Shown one piece after another: positions 9,928-18,284 of a stretch of 64,000 nt of DNA. Below the pieces are notes generated by a model, which was not told the DNA's origin, did not search any database, and was given only the letters and a program-made list of their open reading frames with translations. Made by a program: the position numbers and the translations under genes. How positions within the stretch are numbered: position 1 is the stretch's first letter; the number at the start of each line of letters is the position of its first letter. This DNA comes from Puniceicoccaceae bacterium Marseille-Q1082 (lineage in GTDB: Bacteria > Verrucomicrobiota > Verrucomicrobiia > Opitutales > Intestinicryptomonadaceae), in assembly GCA_904424815.1 (NCBI GenBank), contig CAJGBI010000001.1:1445671-1509670 (forward strand), given 5' to 3'.

Positions 9928-10746
9928 ATGAAAATCCTCGCAACCCTCCTCGCGCTCGCGATAGCAAGCGCGCTTTCCGCCGCCGAACAGTCGGTCGAAA
10001 GGGACATCCCATACTCGCAATCCTCCGACGCATACGCCAGGCAGAGGTGCGCGCTCGACGTAAAATACCAAAAGGGCGAAAGCGGCAGGCGCGTGCTCGT
10101 GTGGTTCCACGGAGGCGGGATAACTTCGGGAAGCAAGCACTTTCCGGCAAACCTGCCAAAGGATTTTGTCGTTGTTGCCGCCAATTACAGGCTATCGCCG
10201 AAAGCATCCGCCGAAAAGGCCATAGAAGACGCCGCCGAAGCCGTCGCGTGGACTTTCAAAAATATAGAAAAATTCGGCGGCGACCCGAAAAAAATTTTCG
10301 TGAGCGGGCACTCCGCCGGCGCGTATCTTGCGGGCATGGTCGGGTTCAACCCCGAATACCTCGGCAAGTTCGGCATAAAAAACACCGACATCGCGGGGCT
10401 TGCGCTCGTCAGCGGGCAGGCGACCACCCATTTCAGGGTGCGCTCCGACCTCGGCGACAAATCTAACAGCCTAAAACCTAAAATAGACCGCCACGCGCTC
10501 CTCGGCAACCTCGACAATCCGATACCGCCCCTGTGCCTGATTCTCGGCGACCGCAGGATCGAATTTCCCGAAAGGGTGGAGGAAAACCTGCTTCTCGCCT
10601 CCGCCGTAAAAAACCTGAAGCTCGCCAAGATTGTGGAAATCCACGAATTGCAGGGGTTGAACCACGTGCAGGTCGCGAATCCGGCGGGATTCATAATAGA
10701 CGGGTTTTCAAAAAAAGTCTGCGGCGCGCCAAAGGGCGGAAAATAG
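9928..10746 (+). CDS. Secreted alpha/beta-hydrolase (esterase, BD-FAE/carboxylesterase type)
   Basis: The 272-residue protein starts with a signal peptide ending near 'ASALSAAE'. It carries the oxyanion-hole motif 'WFHGGG' (about residues 65-70), the nucleophile elbow 'GHSAG' (about 130-134) and a late 'GLNHVQV' that supplies the catalytic His. A 'LILGDRRIEFPERV' stretch probably holds the acidic residue. Such enzymes often remove acyl groups from plant or algal polysaccharides, which would fit the glycosidase-like genes nearby, but the substrate is inference. Confidence 0.82.
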   Translation: MKILATLLALAIASALSAAEQSVERDIPYSQSSDAYARQRCALDVKYQKGESGRRVLVWFHGGGITSGSKHFPANLPKDFVVVAANYRLSPKASAEKAIEDAAEAVAWTFKNIEKFGGDPKKIFVSGHSAGAYLAGMVGFNPEYLGKFGIKNTDIAGLALVSGQATTHFRVRSDLGDKSNSLKPKIDRHALLGNLDNPIPPLCLILGDRRIEFPERVEENLLLASAVKNLKLAKIVEIHELQGLNHVQVANPAGFIIDGFSKKVCGAPKGGK

Positions 10747-10776
10747 GCTACGCCTTTCCGCCGCGCGCCAATCGCG

Positions 10777-11469
10777 CTAAACTTCGCAGGCTATGCCATG
10801 AGAAATCCTGACGCTTCTTGACGTGCGCCGCGCGAAGTCCGGATTGTGCGTTATGAGCAGAAGCGACGCCCGACCCTCCGAGCATAGCGAGAGCAGCATT
10901 TGCATCACAGCCTCCCCCGTCCTCTCGTCGAGGTTGCCGGTCGGCTCGTCGGCGAGAATCACGGAGGGCTCGTTCATCAGCGCGCGCGCTATCGCGACCC
11001 TCTGCTTCTCACCGCCGGAAAGCTGCGACGGCAGGTGGCGCATTCTGCCCCCGAGCCCCGCAAATTCCAGCAGCCCCTCCGCGCGCTCCCGCGACTTTCG
11101 CCCCCTGTGTCGCCCCGCGATTCTTGCGGCAAATTCCACGTTCTCGCGCGCATTAAGCTCCGGAATCAGGCAGCAGTTCTGGAACACGAACCCCATGAAC
11201 TCCGCGCGCAAAGCGGACTGCGCCGAATTTGAGAGCGCGTCTATCCTCCTACCGAGCCAATGCACTTCGCCCGCGTCGGGGGATTCGAGCGCGGCGGCGA
11301 TGTTCAGGAAGGTCGTCTTGCCCGCGCCGCTCTCGCCGGATATGCTCACGCTCTCGTTTTCAAACACGTCGAGCGACGCGCCCTTCAAAACCTCCGTCAG
11401 CCCGCCTCCGGGAGACTTGAAAGACTTGCGGATTTCGACCGCCGAAAGGATTTTTCTGCCGCTACTCAT
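10777..11469 (-). CDS. lolD: Lipoprotein-releasing ABC transporter ATP-binding subunit
   Basis: This ATPase has Walker A 'GESGAGKTT', ABC signature 'LSGGEKQRVAIARAL' and Walker B 'VILADEPTGNLD', in the order and length (230 residues) typical of LolD/MacB-type proteins. It overlaps the upstream permease gene by eight bases. Together they would extract lipoproteins from the inner membrane for delivery to the outer membrane. Confidence 0.9.
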   Translation of the reverse strand: MSSGRKILSAVEIRKSFKSPGGGLTEVLKGASLDVFENESVSISGESGAGKTTFLNIAAALESPDAGEVHWLGRRIDALSNSAQSALRAEFMGFVFQNCCLIPELNARENVEFAARIAGRHRGRKSRERAEGLLEFAGLGGRMRHLPSQLSGGEKQRVAIARALMNEPSVILADEPTGNLDERTGEAVMQMLLSLCSEGRASLLLITHNPDFARRTSRSVRISHGIACEV

Positions 11470-12700
11470 TGCGCATGGCCTCCGAAGCTTTCAGCCGCGC
11501 GGCCCTCAGCGCGGGCAGCAGCCCCGCCAAAGTGCACAGCACAACCGAGAAACCGCACGCCCAGAGAGCGTCGGCGGGCTCGTATTTTACGGGCAGGCGC
11601 GCGAAGTGGTAGAACTCCACGAGGGCGTCGCGCCCGACGATGAACTCCGCTATCGGCGCGCGAAAATGCAGCAGCGCCACTGTCAGCAGCAGCCCGAGCG
11701 CCGAGCCGAAAACGCCTATCGCAAACCCCTGGAAACAGTACGTTCCCGCGATTTGCAGCGGGCGCGCGCCCATCGCCGCCGAAAGGCCTATCTCGCGCGT
11801 TTTGCGCAGCACCGACGTGTAGAGCGATATGCAGATGGAAAACGACGCCACCAAAATTATCAGAAATATTATCAGCGACATCATCACTTTTTCCATTTTT
11901 ATGACGCGCAAAAACGCCTCGTTCGCCCCAAGCCACGTAGAGACGCAATAGCGGCGCGGCACTATTTCCCCGCTTGAAAGCCTCTTTGCGAAAGCCTCAG
12001 CCTCGCCCGCAAATTCGTCTTTCAGCCTGACGACTACGGAGTGCGAACCCCCGCCGAGGTTGTATAAATCCCTCATTCTGCGCAGCGACACTATCGCGAC
12101 GTTCGAGTCCACCTGCGAGTAGTCCGTCGCAAGCAGCCCCACAACGTCGAGCGACGCCGCCATTGGCACCTCGTCCCTTTTGAGACTGTCGAGCATTGTC
12201 GGCGAAAACACGTCCACCTTGTCGCCGACCCCCATCCCCGCCGACGCCGCGAGCCTCTGCCCCACTATTACGGAGTCGTCGTCCAGGTCGTCGAGCGAGC
12301 CCATCTTCACGAAATTTTTCTCTTTCATCGGCAACGCGCAATCGCCGGAAATCGTATCGTAGCTGCGCAGCACCGGAAAAATCGGGACATTGTTTGCCAC
12401 CATCATCACGGGCCCCTGCGCCACGAACTCCACCGACGCGACCTCCGGAAGCGCTTTCAGGCGCGCCTTCAATTCGTCGAGCGAATACATCGGCTTGCCG
12501 TAGTCGCGTATGATTATGTCGCCCGACGTGTCGCGCAGCTTTACGGAAATTTCCGAGTGGAAGCCGTTCATCACGCTCTGCGTCCCGAAGAGCCCGAGCA
12601 CGCCAAGCGCCACGCCCAGCACCGAGACCGCCGCGAAGAACGATATTCCCCTGCCGGTCGGGAAAAGCTGTTTGAGCGCGATGTAAAGCCACCACTTCAT
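11462..12700 (-). CDS. lolE: Lipoprotein-releasing system permease (LolC/LolE, FtsX family)
   Basis: The 412-residue protein has the LolC/E topology: an N-terminal helix ('GISFFAAVSVLGVALGVLG'), a large periplasmic domain, then three C-terminal helices. The segment 'TREIGLSAAMGARPLQIAG' is characteristic of the FtsX-like permease domain. Only one permease gene is present, so it may act as a homodimer, as in organisms with a single LolF. The symbol could equally be lolC or lolF. It sits three bases after lysS and overlaps lolD. Confidence 0.88.
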   Translation of the reverse strand: MKWWLYIALKQLFPTGRGISFFAAVSVLGVALGVLGLFGTQSVMNGFHSEISVKLRDTSGDIIIRDYGKPMYSLDELKARLKALPEVASVEFVAQGPVMMVANNVPIFPVLRSYDTISGDCALPMKEKNFVKMGSLDDLDDDSVIVGQRLAASAGMGVGDKVDVFSPTMLDSLKRDEVPMAASLDVVGLLATDYSQVDSNVAIVSLRRMRDLYNLGGGSHSVVVRLKDEFAGEAEAFAKRLSSGEIVPRRYCVSTWLGANEAFLRVIKMEKVMMSLIIFLIILVASFSICISLYTSVLRKTREIGLSAAMGARPLQIAGTYCFQGFAIGVFGSALGLLLTVALLHFRAPIAEFIVGRDALVEFYHFARLPVKYEPADALWACGFSVVLCTLAGLLPALRAARLKASEAMRNE

Positions 12701-12703
12701 CGG

Positions 12704-14194
12704 CTATTCGGGCCTGAGCGACGGGAAGAGTATGGTGTCCCTTATGTTCGCGGCGCCCGTGAGGAGTATCACAAGCCTGTCTATGCCGATTCCCATGCCG
12801 CCTGCGGGCGGCATTCCGTATTCGAGCGCGGTGAGGAAGTCCTCGTCGAGCTTCTGGCGCTCCTCGCCGACCTGCGCCTCGAACATCTCGCGCTGTATGA
12901 GAGGATCGTTCTGCTCGGAGTAGGCTGGCGCGATCTCCTGCCCGTTTATGCAGAGCTCGAACACGTCGAGAACCCTTCCGTCCTCGCGGTTGATTTTCGC
13001 AAGCGGGCAGAGCTCTTTCGGCACGTTGAGGACGAAAGTCGGCTGCACAAGCTTGGGCTCCACGAGCCTGCCGTACACGTCGTCGGTGATTTCGTGGTGC
13101 TCCTTTTTCTCGTCGGTCTCAACGCCGAGGCCCGCGGCAATCTTGGCCTTTTCCGCGCGCGAAAGCTCAAACCAGTCCGGCGCGCCGGTCGCCTCCCTGA
13201 CGAGATCCATGTACGACGCCTTGCGCCATTCGCCGCCGAGGTCAATCTCGCCGCCGTCGGCGCGCTTGATGACAGTTGTCCCCAAAACCTTTTCGCAAAT
13301 CGAGGCTATGAGCGAGCGTATGAGCTCCATCATTCCGTTGTGGTCGGTGTACGCCTGGTAGACCTCGAGCATCGTGAATTCGGGATTGTGCCTGCGGTCG
13401 AGCCCCTCGTTGCGGAAGACCCTGCCCATCTCGAAAACCCTGTCGAAGCCGCCGACGAGCATTCTCTTCAAATAGAGCTCTAAGGCTATGCGCATGTAAA
13501 AGTCGCAGTCGAGCGCGTTCATGTGCGTGACAAACGGCCGCGCCGCCGCGCCGCCGGCGACGTTGTGGAGAGTGGGAGTTTCGACCTCCACAAAACCGCG
13601 CGACCAGAAAAACTCGCGTATCTGCCGCTGGATGGCGCTGCGCAGGAAAAACCTTTTGCGCGACTCGTCGTTCACGATGAGGTCGAGATACCTCTGCCTG
13701 TAAATCTGCTCGCTGTCCGTGAGCCCGTGCCATTTCTCGGGAAGCGGCCTGAGGCTCTTCGAGAGTATCTTGAAGTCGGCGGCGCGCACGGTGATCTCGC
13801 CGGTCTTGGTCCTGAACAGCTTTCCCCTAACCCCGATGATGTCGCCGAGATCGAGAAACTTTTTGAACCAGTCGTTGTACACGCCCTCCGGAAGCGCGTC
13901 GCGCGCGAAGTAAATCTGTATTATCCCGTCGCGATCCCTGATCTTCACGAAGCTCGCCTTGCCCATGAGGCGGAATACCATAACCCTGCCCGCCACGCTG
14001 ACCTCGTGCTCGGAATTTTCCCCCTCGGGGATAGACCCGTCGAAGGATTCTATCGCCTCCTTTGAAGTGTGAGTCTGCTCCCAATTCTGCCTGAACGGGT
14101 CGTACCCAAGCGCGCGCATCGCGTCGAGCTTCCCCTTTCTTACGGCAAACAAATCGTGGGAATTGTCCTCGGTTGTCTTAGTCTCCTGGCTCAT
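12704..14194 (-). CDS. lysS: Lysyl-tRNA synthetase, class II
   Basis: The 496-residue enzyme has an OB-fold anticodon-binding domain ('VSVAGRVMVFRLMGKASF') followed by the class II catalytic core. It shows motif 2 'FEMGRVFRNEGLDRRHNPEF' and motif 3 'PPAGGMGIGIDRLVILLT'. It charges tRNA-Lys in the cytoplasm. It is the first gene of an apparent lysS-lolE-lolD operon with very tight spacing. Length and motifs are normal for the family. Confidence 0.96.
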   Translation of the reverse strand: MSQETKTTEDNSHDLFAVRKGKLDAMRALGYDPFRQNWEQTHTSKEAIESFDGSIPEGENSEHEVSVAGRVMVFRLMGKASFVKIRDRDGIIQIYFARDALPEGVYNDWFKKFLDLGDIIGVRGKLFRTKTGEITVRAADFKILSKSLRPLPEKWHGLTDSEQIYRQRYLDLIVNDESRKRFFLRSAIQRQIREFFWSRGFVEVETPTLHNVAGGAAARPFVTHMNALDCDFYMRIALELYLKRMLVGGFDRVFEMGRVFRNEGLDRRHNPEFTMLEVYQAYTDHNGMMELIRSLIASICEKVLGTTVIKRADGGEIDLGGEWRKASYMDLVREATGAPDWFELSRAEKAKIAAGLGVETDEKKEHHEITDDVYGRLVEPKLVQPTFVLNVPKELCPLAKINREDGRVLDVFELCINGQEIAPAYSEQNDPLIQREMFEAQVGEERQKLDEDFLTALEYGMPPAGGMGIGIDRLVILLTGAANIRDTILFPSLRPE

Positions 14195-14287
14195 CTTGAA
14201 AATATTTAATTTCCCATTGTTTCACGCCGCCGCCTAATTCGCAACACTTTTATGATGCGAAGACCGCGGCGCCCGTTCGAAAATATA

Positions 14288-14334
14288 TAAAAAATTCCCC
14301 CGCGCAAGCGCCATGCGCCCGAGGGGGGAATTTT
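14288..14334 (-). terminator. Rho-independent terminator
   Basis: A long imperfect stem with outer arms AAAATTCCCC and GGGGAATTTT is followed on the minus strand by a run of six T. It lies about 40 bases downstream of the PEP-CTERM remnant that ends at 14377, and would stop read-through towards lysS. Confidence 0.7.
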
Positions 14335-14376
14335 AACATCTATGGAGCTTCCCGCTATGCCGGAGCGCGGCGAATG

Positions 14377-14658
14377 CTATTTTTTGCGGCGCGCGGCGAA
14401 TGCGAGGGCCAAGAGCCCGAGAATTGCCGCGGAAACAGCGGGCTCGGGGACTACATATGAGACGTACAGCCCGTCGGATTCTATCGCGAACTTTGCGATT
14501 TTTCCGCCCATGTCCGCCGCCCTGAATTCGCTTTCGAGAAAGTCCGTGGGGGCGTTGCCGTCCGCCCACGAAATCAGCTTTATGCTCGCGCCGTCCTCCA
14601 AAAGGAATTCGGTGTTTCCGGTAAATTCAAACCAGAACTCGCCGCCCGCCCCTTTCAT
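14377..14658 (-). pseudogene. PEP-CTERM protein remnant (C-terminal fragment)
   Basis: The 93-residue frame ends in a complete PEP-CTERM signal: 'VPEPAVSAAILGLLALAFA' then 'ARRKK'. There is no signal peptide: the frame starts abruptly with 'MKGAGGEFWFEF', which looks like the interior of a beta-rich passenger domain. PEP-CTERM proteins need an N-terminal signal peptide, so this is most likely the surviving 3' end of a deleted gene. It keeps its own terminator downstream. Confidence 0.65.
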
Positions 14659-14745
14659 CTTGACAGTGAAACGGAAAATGTAAGAATTTACCGTTTATAA
14701 AAATTTTCAACTGTCGCCAAAAGCAAACAGCATACAGTCGTTCAG

Positions 14746-16086
14746 ATGAAACAGCGAACAATATTGCGCGAGGCTTCCATTAGCGGCACCGCCCTGCATT
14801 CCGCGGCGGCGGCCACGCTCACGCTGAAGCCCGCTCCCGTCAATACGGGGATTGTCTTCAAGCGCAAGGACATCTTCGGCAAGCCCGAAATCAAGCCGCA
14901 CATAACGCAGATTTCCTCAGATCTGGTTCGCAATACGGGCGTCACCTCGGGGCACACCAAGCTCCATACAATAGAGCACGTCCTCAGCGCGCTAGTCGGC
15001 ATGGGCGTGGACAACTGCGTGGTCGAGATGGACGCCGCCGAGCCCCCGATTCTCGACGGATCTGCGAAGTTCTTCGTAAACCTCATACAGCAGGCCGAAC
15101 CCGTGGAGCAGGACGCCGAGCGCGAAATCTTCCGCCTGCGCGAGCCCGTATCGGTCTCGGAGGGCAACCGCTCGCTCATAGCGCTCCCGTACGACGGGCT
15201 GAAAATCACCTGCACGTCAGCCGACGACAGGGGCATTCACACGCAGCACCTCTCCATAGAAATCGACCCCGAGACCTACCAGGCGGCAATCGCCCCCGCG
15301 CGGACTTTCACGATTTACGAGGACATCGAGGAGCTCCTCAAAATGGGCAAAATACAGGGCGGCAGCCTCGATTCCGCGATAGTCATAAAGGGCGACAAAA
15401 TCATATCGAAGGAACCCCTCCGCTACCAGGACGAGTTCGTCCGCCACAAGATACTCGACATCATCGGCGACATCGCCCTCTTGGGTGTGAAGCTCAACGC
15501 GCACATCGTCGCCGTACGCCCGGGGCACGCGCTCAACTCCAAGCTCACCGAAAAAATCTACAAGCAGATGGAGGCGGCGAAGTCTTCGCGCAAAAAGCCC
15601 GCAACCCCCTCCAAACCCGACGTCAAGCTCTTTACCGAGACCACCCTCGACACTCGCAGGATTCTCGAGCTGCTCCCGCACCGCTATCCGTTCGTGCTAA
15701 TCGACAGGGTAGTGGAAACGCGCGGGGACTCGGAGCTCACAGCCATAAAGAACGTCACGATAAACGAGCCTTTCTTCATGGGGCACTTCCCGGGCAATCC
15801 CGTGATGCCAGGCGTCCTGCAACTCGAGGCGATGGCGCAGGCAGCAGGCATAATGATGCTCAGGCACGTCAGCGGCGAAGACAAGCTCGCATACTTCATG
15901 AGCGCGGACAAGGTGAAGTTCCGCAAGGCGATAAAGCCCGGCGACCAGGTGCAAATCGACGTGAAAATCACCAAGTCGCGCGCGCAAAAATTCGTATGCG
16001 CCGAGGGGACCTGCAAGGTGGACGGCAAAATAGCCTCCTCCGCGGAGCTGATGTTTGCAATAATCGACGCGAGCGACGCCCCGTAA
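14746..16086 (+). CDS. lpxC/fabZ: Bifunctional LpxC deacetylase / FabZ dehydratase
   Basis: The 446-residue protein fuses two lipid-related enzymes. Residues 1 to about 290 are LpxC, the Zn-dependent UDP-3-O-acyl-GlcNAc deacetylase, with '[16 protein letters not shown]' (first Zn-binding His), '[10 protein letters not shown]' and '[15 protein letters not shown]' (His and Asp). Residues from about 315 on are FabZ, the beta-hydroxyacyl-ACP dehydratase, with '[13 protein letters not shown]' and '[20 protein letters not shown]'. This fusion is known from Bacteroidetes and some other phyla. A possible promoter with TTGACA at 14661 precedes it. lpxA follows after five bases. Confidence 0.95.
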   Translation: MKQRTILREASISGTALHSAAAATLTLKPAPVNTGIVFKRKDIFGKPEIKPHITQISSDLVRNTGVTSGHTKLHTIEHVLSALVGMGVDNCVVEMDAAEPPILDGSAKFFVNLIQQAEPVEQDAEREIFRLREPVSVSEGNRSLIALPYDGLKITCTSADDRGIHTQHLSIEIDPETYQAAIAPARTFTIYEDIEELLKMGKIQGGSLDSAIVIKGDKIISKEPLRYQDEFVRHKILDIIGDIALLGVKLNAHIVAVRPGHALNSKLTEKIYKQMEAAKSSRKKPATPSKPDVKLFTETTLDTRRILELLPHRYPFVLIDRVVETRGDSELTAIKNVTINEPFFMGHFPGNPVMPGVLQLEAMAQAAGIMMLRHVSGEDKLAYFMSADKVKFRKAIKPGDQVQIDVKITKSRAQKFVCAEGTCKVDGKIASSAELMFAIIDASDAP

Positions 16087-16091
16087 AAGAC

Positions 16092-16868
16092 ATGGCAAAA
16101 ATCCACCCGACAGCGATAATCGAAAAAGGCGCGGAGCTCGGCGGGGACGTCGAAGTCGGCGCGTACGCCTACATCGGACCGGCGGTTAAAATAGGCGAAG
16201 GGTCGGTAGTTGCGCACCACGCAACCGTGGACGGCAACACCGTGGTGGGCAAGTTCAACCAGATTTTCCCCTACGCCTTTATCGGGGGCAAAACCCACGA
16301 CCTCAAATTCAAAGGCGGCAATCCAGGACTGCGCATCGGCGACGGCAACGTTTTCCGCGAATACACCACCGCCCACTGCTCGACGGCCGACCAGACTTTC
16401 ACGATAATCGGCAACCGCAACAATATACTCGCGTACAGCCATATCGCGCACGACTGCATAGTAGGCGACAACATCGTGATGAGCTCCCACTCCGCGCTCG
16501 GCGGCCATGTGGTAGTAGAGGATCACGCGGTCATCGGCTGGGGAAGCGGCGCGCACCAGTTCTGCCGCATAGGAGCCTACGCCATGCTCAGCGCAAGCTC
16601 CAAGCTCGTCAAGGACCTGCCCCCGTTTTTCATGGCCGACGGCTCCCCCGCGGAAGTCTGCGCCATCAACAAAATCAACATGCAGCGCAACGGATTTTCC
16701 CCCGAGGAAATAGACCTCGTTTACAGCGCGTTCAAATTGATATACAGGCGCCGCCTCTCCCGCCCGCACGCCATAGAGGAGCTCTCCATGCGCGACAGCT
16801 CCTCCAACCGCGTCATAAGGGCGATAATAGACTTTGCAAACGGTTCCTCGGAGCGCGGCCTCGCCTGA
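16092..16868 (+). CDS. lpxA: Acyl-ACP--UDP-N-acetylglucosamine O-acyltransferase
   Basis: The 258-residue protein starts at the ATG at 16092, five bases after lpxC/fabZ. It is built of hexapeptide repeats typical of a left-handed beta-helix ('GAELGGDVEVGAYAYIGPAV'), with 'SHIAHDCIVGDN' containing the catalytic-type His. The helical C-terminal domain has 'NKINMQRNGFSPEEI'. It performs the first step of lipid A synthesis. An in-frame upstream ATG inside fabZ was rejected. The stop codon lies exactly where the left inverted-repeat arm begins. Confidence 0.95.
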   Translation: MAKIHPTAIIEKGAELGGDVEVGAYAYIGPAVKIGEGSVVAHHATVDGNTVVGKFNQIFPYAFIGGKTHDLKFKGGNPGLRIGDGNVFREYTTAHCSTADQTFTIIGNRNNILAYSHIAHDCIVGDNIVMSSHSALGGHVVVEDHAVIGWGSGAHQFCRIGAYAMLSASSKLVKDLPPFFMADGSPAEVCAINKINMQRNGFSPEEIDLVYSAFKLIYRRRLSRPHAIEELSMRDSSSNRVIRAIIDFANGSSERGLA

Positions 16869-18284
16869 TTTGGCGAATGCTTTTGGCGAATAGCTCCGTT
16901 TTGGGGAAAGCCGCCACTGGTCACGTACTAATGTACGCTCCCACCGGCGGCTTTCCCCAAATACTCGCTCTTCATCCAAAAGCATTGCGCCAAATCGGGA
17001 ACCTTTGGTTTTTTAAAACGAACTCCGAAATAGTGGGGATAGCCCTATTGCGAAGCAATGGGCGTAAGGGCGTAAGCCCCTTCAATGGAAGCGGCACTGC
17101 CGCCCGCCCTCGCTCTTCATCCAAAATGGATTCGCTCGCTTGGTTGCGCTGCGCGCAATCCGCGCTGTTCTCACCCCTGCGGGGTAAAATGCTAGCGCAT
17201 TTTATCCTTCCCGAAAGCCTTATTTTATAGCCTCGCTGCGCTTCGGATAAAATAAGCTTTAGTTTTCATTACGCCAAATCGGAAACCTTTGGTTTTCAGA
17301 ACCAATTTTGGAAGAATAGTGGGGATAGCCCTATTGCAAAGCAATGGGCGTAAGGGGCGTGCCCCTTCAATGGAAGCGGCACTGCCGCCCGCCCTCGCTC
17401 TTCATCCAAAATGGATTCGCTCGCTTGGTTGCGCTGCGCGGGCGCGGGGCGCGCCTGCCGCAGAGGGGGCAAGCCCCCTGGCGATTGGCAAAGCCAATGC
17501 GCCTGCCCCCGAAGTTTCCGCATATGGAGTTTTGTATATATCCGAATAAAATGCTATCGCATTTTATCCTTCCCGAAAGCCTTATTTTATAGCCTCGCTG
17601 CGCTTCGGATAAAATAAGCTTTCGTTTTCATTGCGCCAAATCGGAAACCTTTGGTTTTCAGAACGAACTCCGAAAGAGCTAACGAACCTCTCATGGGAGG
17701 TTCGTTTTTTGTGGGGAACGGAGAGGGGATAGAAGCATTGGCGAAGCCAATCTTCGTAAGGGGCGTCAGCCCCTTCAATGGAAGCGGCCCTGCCGCCCCC
17801 TTCAATGGAAGCGGCACCGCCGTCACCTTCAATGGATGCGACCCTTCCGTCGGCGGCCCCCGTCAATGGGGCCAATGCGCCTATCCGTGCCGCACGAAGC
17901 TCTATTGTTGGAGGTTCGTTTTTTGTTGGAATTTTGAAAAGGATAGAAGCATTGGCTAAGCCAATTCTCGAAAGAAAATGCGCCGCTTCAACGGCGGGCG
18001 CGCCGCGTACCCCTGTTTATGGTATGCGCCCCGCATTATCTGGATTGGCTAATTCCAGTTTCTGTCGTCGGTTGCGCCTTTGCCGTAGCCGGATTTTGCG
18101 TTCAGCCTCTCTTTGTACATGCCGGAGGAAAAGTTTCTGAAAGTCTCGACGAGTTCGTAGTGCGGGGTGTCCGCCATGTCGATTATGCCTATGCCGGAAT
18201 CCGCACGGTCGTAGCGCCCAGTCGCGGAGAGGTCTGTCCACTCGAACCACACAACCCCCGCAACCTCAGGATTGCGCGCCGCCG
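16866..18284. repeat. Left arm of a long inverted repeat
   Basis: This arm matches 23563-24700 in reverse orientation. It runs from the lpxA stop codon, through non-coding repeat DNA, into the last 236 bases of the agarase gene. Inside are nested hairpins: a 13-bp stem at 16903-16915/16946-16958, and repeated AATGGAAGCGGC and CCAAATCGG modules. A unit beginning near 16987 is repeated from about 17269. The right arm has only one copy of that unit, so the left arm is about 285 bases longer. No protein-coding gene is credible between 16869 and 18048; the open frames there are by-products of the repeats. Confidence 0.9.
17681..17710 (+). terminator. Rho-independent terminator inside the left repeat arm
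   Basis: A perfect 10-bp stem AACGAACCTC / GAGGTTCGTT with a six-base loop is followed by six T. It could terminate read-through from lpxA, although it is 0.8 kb downstream. A related half-site (GGAGGTTCGTTTTTT) recurs near 17909. Confidence 0.75.

Noticed and set aside
15684-16985. 433-residue open frame opposite lpxC/fabZ and lpxA
   Set aside because: Antisense to two well-identified enzymes, with no protein-like features of its own.
16869-18048. Short open frames in the inverted-repeat arms as small genes
   Set aside because: They appear in several frames of the same repeat modules, have no start signals and change with repeat copy number.
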